Below are positions 43,576 through 47,581 of a stretch of DNA of 47,581 bases, one piece after another. Under the pieces are notes generated by a model. The model ran no database searches. It saw nothing but the letters and a program-made list of their open reading frames with translations, and had not been told where the DNA came from. Each line of letters begins with the position of its first letter. Within the stretch, counting starts at the first letter, position 1. The stretch is from Treponema sp. (lineage in GTDB: Bacteria > Spirochaetota > Spirochaetia > Treponematales > Treponemataceae): assembly GCA_016296655.1 (NCBI GenBank), contig JAEDIW010000016.1, forward strand, positions 1 through 47,581, written 5' to 3'. Both the position numbers and the translations under genes were made by a program.

Positions 43576-43648
43576 GTGGCTGTCCAATTAGCTTTCCATG
43601 CTGTTTTTTTCGGAATGACACTATTAACTTTATTTTTGGGACAGCCCC
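43576..43648. mobile_element. MITE-like element family A, copy 5
   Basis: A 73-bp unit with ends GTGGCTGTCC and GGGACAGCCCC, and the internal CGGAATGACACTATTAACTT shared with the other copies. It shows the family consensus most clearly together with the copy at 18753. Confidence 0.75.
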
Positions 43649-43727
43649 TCTCCGAACGCCTGCGGCGCCCCTACTGTCCTTAACGCATTTTTATGCATTG
43701 AATATTTTCAAAGGCGTTGTAAAAACA

Positions 43728-43755
43728 TTGACTTTAAAGAAAACTGACTTATAAT
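43728..43755 (+). promoter_or_regulatory. sigma70-type promoter of the GGDEF-EAL gene
   Basis: TTGACT, a 16-base spacer and TATAAT lie upstream of a ~60-base leader. AAGGG precedes the ATG at 43824, so this gene, unlike several others here, has a normal leader. Confidence 0.75.
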
Positions 43756-43823
43756 TTTTATCAGAAAAGTTGGTTTAAACTTAAAAGTTTGTTTTTGCAG
43801 GAGAGAATTGTAAGGGCATTTTT

Positions 43824-45806
43824 ATGAAGTTGAATTTTACGAAACGACAGTACTTTTTTCTATTATTTTCTTCTATTGTATTACTGTTGATTTCTCTCCT
43901 TGCTCTGTTTCTTAACACAATTTTTGTTTATTCTGAAAGCTTTGAAAAATTTTCCGATATAACAAACCTCATTCTGAAAGTTGCGTTTTTTCTGGTTATT
44001 TTGCAGATGATTCTGACTTTGATGCATGGCAATTTTGTTGCAGAAACCTTTGATTTTTACAAAGGCTCTCAGTTTGTTCAGACAGCCCTTGCAAAAAAAT
44101 TGAAAATTCTCAGCAGACGCAGGAACATTGAAAATACAGCCGTAATCATACTTGACCTTAACGGCCTCAAATTTATAAATGATTTTTTCGGCATGGAAAA
44201 AGGCGATGAAATTCTTTTTACTTTTTCGAATTTTATACAAAAAGCCGCTGGAAATGCTTTTTTTACCGCACGCTTTGGCAGCGATGAATTCATCTGCGTG
44301 GATGAGAACTCTTCCAAAGAAAAAATTCAGCAGTTCAGAAACGAACTTGAAAGGCTTGTTTTATCCTACAATGAAAAAAATCAGATAAAAATGTCATTTT
44401 CAATCGGCTTTGAAATTTCAACAGCTGAAAATAAATTTTCAATACATGAGCTTTTTCATGCCGCTGACATGGATATGTACCGGAACAAACGCTCTGCAAA
44501 AAACAAAGACCGCCGCATTTTCGGCAAAATTGATCCTGTTACAAACTTGTATTCTAATGAATGTTTTGCACAGATAATAGAAGAACATATTTCCCTAGAT
44601 TCAAAAAAAAGGCAGCTTGCCGTTGAATTTTCAAATTTTTCTAATTTCTGTTTTTCAAGCAGTCTTTCCGAAAATCCACTTTCTAACGAAATTTTAAAAT
44701 CCTTTGCAGACCTCCTTGGTGAATCAAAAAATACAGTCTGTGCAAGCAGGCTTTTTTCAGATTATTTCGTTGTTCTTCTGGATGTCAGTTCAATGACGCA
44801 CCGCGAAATTGAGCAGTATATTTACCTTCGCAACAAAAAATTTAAGGAAAAAGTTGCTGACAGATACAGCCTTTGCAATTTTTCTGTAAATTCAGGCATT
44901 TATATTGTTCAGGAACCTTCAGAATGCGTTGCAGAAATGGTTCAGTTTGCCAACATAGCAAGAAACGATTCCTTAAAAAAGGAAAACGGTGTTTGCATAT
45001 ATTCTCCAGGCTTTGATGATTTTTCTCAAAAGCGGCAGGAGATGCTCAGCGCATTTAAGTCGGCTCTTGAAAAGGATGAATTTGCGGTATATCTCCAGCC
45101 AAAGATTTCAACGGAGGATGACTCAATCAATGGAGTAGAGGCGCTTTCGAGATGGACTTTTGAAGGTGCAGTACGCTGGACACCTGATGAGTATATTCCT
45201 GTTCTGGAAACAAGCGGTGATATAATTCTTCTGGACTATTATGTTTACAGAAAAATTTTTTCATGGCTTTCAATGCGCAGCCGCAGCGGTCAGGAGTACA
45301 TAAATATTTCCCTGAATGTTTCTCCTGTTCATCTGAACAATCCGTCCCTGTTTTTTGATTACATAAACAAGCTGGAATTGCAGTATGCCGTTCCGACTGA
45401 ATACATAACTTTTGAACTTTCAGAAACTGGCTACATGCAGAAAAAAGAAAATGTAGCGCTTTTTATAAAGGTTCTGCATGAAATGGGCTTCAAAATTTCG
45501 CTTGATGATTTCCGTTACGATTATTTTTCTATCGGCTCTCTGGAAAACATCCCGTTTGATGAGATAAAAATATCACACAATGTAAAGGATGAAGATTTTT
45601 CATTTTCAGACCGCATGATTTTAAAAACAGTCATCGGCATGATAAAGGAAATGGACAAGGTTGTAGTTTGCGAAGGCATAGAAAACCGCAGCCAGATTGA
45701 TTTCCTTAAAAATGAAAAATGCGATTTAATTCAAGGCTTCTACTATTCCAAACCCATTCCCCTGGACTCATACAACGAATTCTGCAGCAATTTTGCCTCA
45801 GTGTGA
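43824..45806 (+). CDS. membrane c-di-GMP protein: GGDEF, degenerate GGDEF, EAL
   Basis: A 660-residue protein. Two membrane helices (about 10-33 and 48-68) anchor it with little periplasmic sequence. The first GGDEF domain (100-230) has GSDEF (152-156) in place of GGDEF, so cyclase activity is uncertain. Residues ~235-395 look like a second GGDEF fold (IDPVTNLYSNECF, later SRLFSDYFVVLL) with no signature. The EAL domain (405-650) keeps Glu439, Asn498, Glu531, Asp561/562, Lys582, Glu617 and Gln637, so phosphodiesterase activity is possible, but loop 6 reads DDFRYDYFS instead of DDFGTGYSS. It may hydrolyse or only sense c-di-GMP. Confidence 0.88.
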   Translation: MKLNFTKRQYFFLLFSSIVLLLISLLALFLNTIFVYSESFEKFSDITNLILKVAFFLVILQMILTLMHGNFVAETFDFYKGSQFVQTALAKKLKILSRRRNIENTAVIILDLNGLKFINDFFGMEKGDEILFTFSNFIQKAAGNAFFTARFGSDEFICVDENSSKEKIQQFRNELERLVLSYNEKNQIKMSFSIGFEISTAENKFSIHELFHAADMDMYRNKRSAKNKDRRIFGKIDPVTNLYSNECFAQIIEEHISLDSKKRQLAVEFSNFSNFCFSSSLSENPLSNEILKSFADLLGESKNTVCASRLFSDYFVVLLDVSSMTHREIEQYIYLRNKKFKEKVADRYSLCNFSVNSGIYIVQEPSECVAEMVQFANIARNDSLKKENGVCIYSPGFDDFSQKRQEMLSAFKSALEKDEFAVYLQPKISTEDDSINGVEALSRWTFEGAVRWTPDEYIPVLETSGDIILLDYYVYRKIFSWLSMRSRSGQEYINISLNVSPVHLNNPSLFFDYINKLELQYAVPTEYITFELSETGYMQKKENVALFIKVLHEMGFKISLDDFRYDYFSIGSLENIPFDEIKISHNVKDEDFSFSDRMILKTVIGMIKEMDKVVVCEGIENRSQIDFLKNEKCDLIQGFYYSKPIPLDSYNEFCSNFASV

Positions 45807-45837
45807 AAAGTTTGTGAGTCAGTAAGTCAGGGGCTTT

Positions 45838-45866
45838 TTGACTTTTTTTCTGTTTTTGATTATATT
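45838..45866 (+). promoter_or_regulatory. promoter of the winged-helix regulator, leaderless type
   Basis: TTGACT (45838-45843), a 17-base spacer and TATATT (45861-45866) are followed by CAAAAA and the ATG. No ribosome binding site is present. Confidence 0.75.
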
Positions 45867-45872
45867 CAAAAA

Positions 45873-46409
45873 ATGAATGTTATGAACAGTGATGTAGCAG
45901 TTTTGCAGAATATTGCAGATACGCTTAAACAAGAGCCTTTAGCAAGTCAGAGGGTTCTTGCGGACAATGCTGGCATTTCAATTGGTCTCATGAATGCAAT
46001 TTTGAAACGTTTTGTTGAGCGTGGCTGGATAATGCTTTCTAATGTGAATTTGCGAAAACTTTCTTATGCAATAACACCTGCAGGAATGGTTGAACTTACG
46101 CAGCGAAGCCAGAGATTTGCAAAACGCACTTTTGAACTTGCTGGAAGATATAACGAAACTCTCTGTAATGCTGTATTTAAAGCAAAAAGTCAGGGGAAAA
46201 AAACAATGATTCTGTATGGCAAAAGCTATATAAAATTCCTTCTTGTTTATGCCTGCCAGACTTATGGACTTACATTTAAAGAAAAATTAGAAGATGAGCA
46301 GATTGAAGAAAATGCTTTTTGCGTAGCAGGGGAATTGTGTGAAAATGCCGTCATTGAAAACCTTAAAAAACAGGGCTGTTTAAGTCTTTTAGATCTGATT
46401 GAAGGGTAG
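45873..46409 (+). CDS. winged-helix transcriptional regulator
   Basis: A 178-residue protein. Residues ~10-75 form a MarR-like winged helix (QRVLADNAGISIGLMNAIL, later LSYAITPAGMVELTQRS). The C-terminal half (GKKTMILYGKSYIKFLLVYACQ) resembles a small alpha/beta sensor fold I cannot name. The next gene is a broken NusG/LoaP-like antiterminator; regulators of this shape are often found beside NusG paralogues at the head of polysaccharide operons, which is my inference for its original role. The regulator itself appears intact. Translation probably starts on a leaderless message. Confidence 0.75.
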   Translation: MNVMNSDVAVLQNIADTLKQEPLASQRVLADNAGISIGLMNAILKRFVERGWIMLSNVNLRKLSYAITPAGMVELTQRSQRFAKRTFELAGRYNETLCNAVFKAKSQGKKTMILYGKSYIKFLLVYACQTYGLTFKEKLEDEQIEENAFCVAGELCENAVIENLKKQGCLSLLDLIEG

Positions 46410-46422
46410 CCACCAGAAAATT

Positions 46423-46939
46423 ATGGAATACTACTGCATAATGGTAAATACTGGTAAGGAACAGCATTTTAAGAAAAATGCACTTGCAGCCCTTAAAGAG
46501 AAATTTCCTGATATTCAGTTTTTTTTCTTTCAGAGAATGTTAAAGACAAATAAAGGTGAATGTTTTGAGAAGGCCGCTTTTTCCAGGGTATGTTTTTTTT
46601 CAGGTGGAAGAACTGACAACAGAATTTTTTACTGCTTTGCGGCATGTCAAAGATTTCTGCCGGATTCTGCGCGATAATGCAAATCCTGTTAAGTTTACTG
46701 GTACTGCCCTTTAATAACTGAAACTTTTTATACATAACGGCGAACACTGGGGGAATATCACAGGTGCAGTTTCTTCCAGGAAAAAAATCCGGGTCATTTC
46801 AGGACCACTTGTCGGCCTTGAAGAAAATATTTACAAAGTAAACAAAAAACGCAAGCGTATAACAATTGAGTCCTCTTTAACATCTGACGGGAAGCGTTTT
46901 GACCTCTTTTACGAAGACGTTGAACTCGTACAGGAATAA
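46423..46939 (+). pseudogene. broken NusG/RfaH/LoaP-like antiterminator
   Basis: The first frame gives MEYYCIMVNTGKEQHFKKNA and continues to GECFEKAAF. A one-base insertion near 46572 then shifts the frame; in the next frame the NusG core continues as PLFPGYVFFQVEEL and VKDFCRILRDNANPVKF. Two adjacent stops (TAA TAA near 46713) interrupt it, after which the same frame resumes with LKLFIHNGEHWG, the KOW motif KIRVISGPLVGLEENIYKV and DLFYEDVELVQE. One frameshift and two stops make it dead. It lies 13 bases after the regulator gene. Confidence 0.85.
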
Positions 46940-46955
46940 TGCCCCTTTGAATAAG

Positions 46956-46984
46956 TTGCATAACAGCGGTTTTTATTTTATCAT
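46956..46984 (+). promoter_or_regulatory. promoter of the small membrane-protein gene, leaderless type
   Basis: TTGCAT (46956-46961), a 17-base spacer and TATCAT (46979-46984) are followed by TTAAGA and the ATG at 46991. Confidence 0.65.
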
Positions 46985-46990
46985 TTAAGA

Positions 46991-47254
46991 ATGACAGATA
47001 ATGAAAATAAAATTAATGCCTTAAAAGAAAAAAAGAAAAAACTCGAAGGCAGCAGAAATTTAATTGCCGGACTTTTTGTTTTGCTCGGATATTACATTTT
47101 TGATTCATATAGGGAAGGAATCGCATCGTTTTTTTACTATATAATAATTGGAAGTTTTATGGCCGTTGACCTGGCTCTTTTTGTTTATGTTTCTCTGGCT
47201 ATCCATAAACTTGCAGCAGAATCAGAGAAAATAGAAAATTCTGCTCTGCAGTGA
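46991..47254 (+). CDS. small two-helix membrane protein, unknown
   Basis: An 87-residue protein. A charged, probably coiled N-terminus (ENKINALKEKKKKLEGS) is followed by two membrane helices (about 22-40 and 46-70) and a short charged tail. No family is recognised. It has its own promoter, so expression does not depend on the dead NusG gene before it. Confidence 0.65.
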   Translation: MTDNENKINALKEKKKKLEGSRNLIAGLFVLLGYYIFDSYREGIASFFYYIIIGSFMAVDLALFVYVSLAIHKLAAESEKIENSALQ

Positions 47255-47581
47255 ATTTTGATTTTTTTTGAAAAAAAGTAAAAGGATTAAATACCTAGGA
47301 TTAAAATAAAGAACTGAGGATCAATAAAAGAAAGTTTTAAGTCTAGCGATGTTTTTTAACTTAGGTAAATATACAGTATTTATTGGTGGCTTGGGGACTG
47401 CAAAAGTACCGTTGCAAAATTGATTTCAATCTTTTCATGGCTTGAAAAGGTATTCTATCGTGAGATTATGATGTAGACTCTTTTGATTCAAGCAATTTCC
47501 GTTATCTATATAGCAATCAGCTGTAGGTAGAAGATAATTTTTGCGTATAACATTTTACAGACTGTCGCAGAGTAAAATATA
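47255..47581. other. right-hand edge, no gene seen
   Basis: This 327-base AT-rich stretch has no frame with recognisable protein similarity and no hairpin or RNA signature that I can support. A short minus-strand open segment near 47420-47540 looks protein-like in composition, but it is too short and has no start site, so I leave it unassigned. Confidence 0.5.

Larger units (their letters stand above)
43492..43823. other. intergenic gap with hairpin, MITE and promoter
   Basis: After yicC a 7-bp hairpin CAGACGG/CCGTCTG (43509-43535) may end transcription, although no T-run follows. A family A MITE comes next, then a GC-rich patch (GCCTGCGGCGCCCC) and the promoter of the GGDEF-EAL gene. No gene is seen. 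Confidence 0.6.

Noticed and set aside
17006..43648. The repeats as a CRISPR array
   Set aside because: The copies are scattered over 26 kb, vary in length, are palindromic over their full length and have no spacer structure or cas genes nearby.
46423..46939. Programmed frameshift expression of the NusG-like protein
   Set aside because: A frameshift alone could be programmed, but two adjacent in-frame stops also interrupt the restored frame, so the gene is broken.

Overview
The window looks like chromosome of a host-associated (gut, rumen or oral type) Treponema, phylum Spirochaetota. The DNA is AT-rich. The cluster murG-cvpA-holB-sensor kinase-NtrC-type regulator resembles a gene order I recall from Treponema. 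Flagellar rod genes, glycogen synthesis, sucrose use and a fermentative succinate route fit a saccharolytic anaerobe. I saw no tRNA, rRNA, CRISPR array, transposase or prophage.

Layout, left to right. 1-1.5 kb: the end of a GNAT-AAC(3) fusion acetyltransferase, a broken cytidine deaminase and an array of hairpins. 1.5-8.3 kb (minus strand): a sucrose or fructo-oligosaccharide operon, in transcription order lacI-type repressor, binding lipoprotein, two permeases, GH32 hydrolase, fructokinase. It is driven by a promoter whose spacer and start codon carry two operator palindromes. 8.4-15 kb (plus): ankyrin-repeat protein, murG, cvpA, holB, and a sigma54-type two-component system. 15-15.5 kb: a decayed stretch with a DUF1016 fossil.

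15.5-29.1 kb (minus) is the most interesting region. In transcription order it holds malate dehydrogenase, fumarase, hdrB-hdrC-hdrA, flxD-flxC-flxB-flxA, a soluble fumarate reductase (frdB, frdA) and an AspT/SucE-type exporter. Together they encode oxaloacetate to malate to fumarate to succinate and possible succinate export. They sit with a complete FlxABCD-HdrABC flavin-based bifurcation module but with no DsrC or other disulfide partner in view. I propose that the module uses NADH to reduce ferredoxin and, through HdrB/HdrC and FrdB, fumarate: a soluble electron-bifurcating fumarate reductase. This is inference from gene content and order.

29.3-33.7 kb: glgC (minus), then a 730-base gap packed with small repeats, then flgF-flgG-flgJ-like (plus). 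33.7-40.9 kb (minus): addB, addA and a small lipoprotein. 41-43.5 kb (plus): murC and yicC. 43.8-45.8 kb: a membrane GGDEF-degenerate GGDEF-EAL protein. 45.9-47.3 kb: a winged-helix regulator, a broken NusG/LoaP-like antiterminator and a small membrane protein.

Three cross-cutting signals stand out. First, about five copies of a 70-120 bp MITE-like element with GGGGCTGTC-type ends lie in the gaps, along with two other palindrome families. Second, several genes have a clear -10 box about 6 bases before the ATG and no ribosome binding site, which predicts leaderless mRNAs. Third, arrays of back-to-back perfect hairpins fill three of the gaps.
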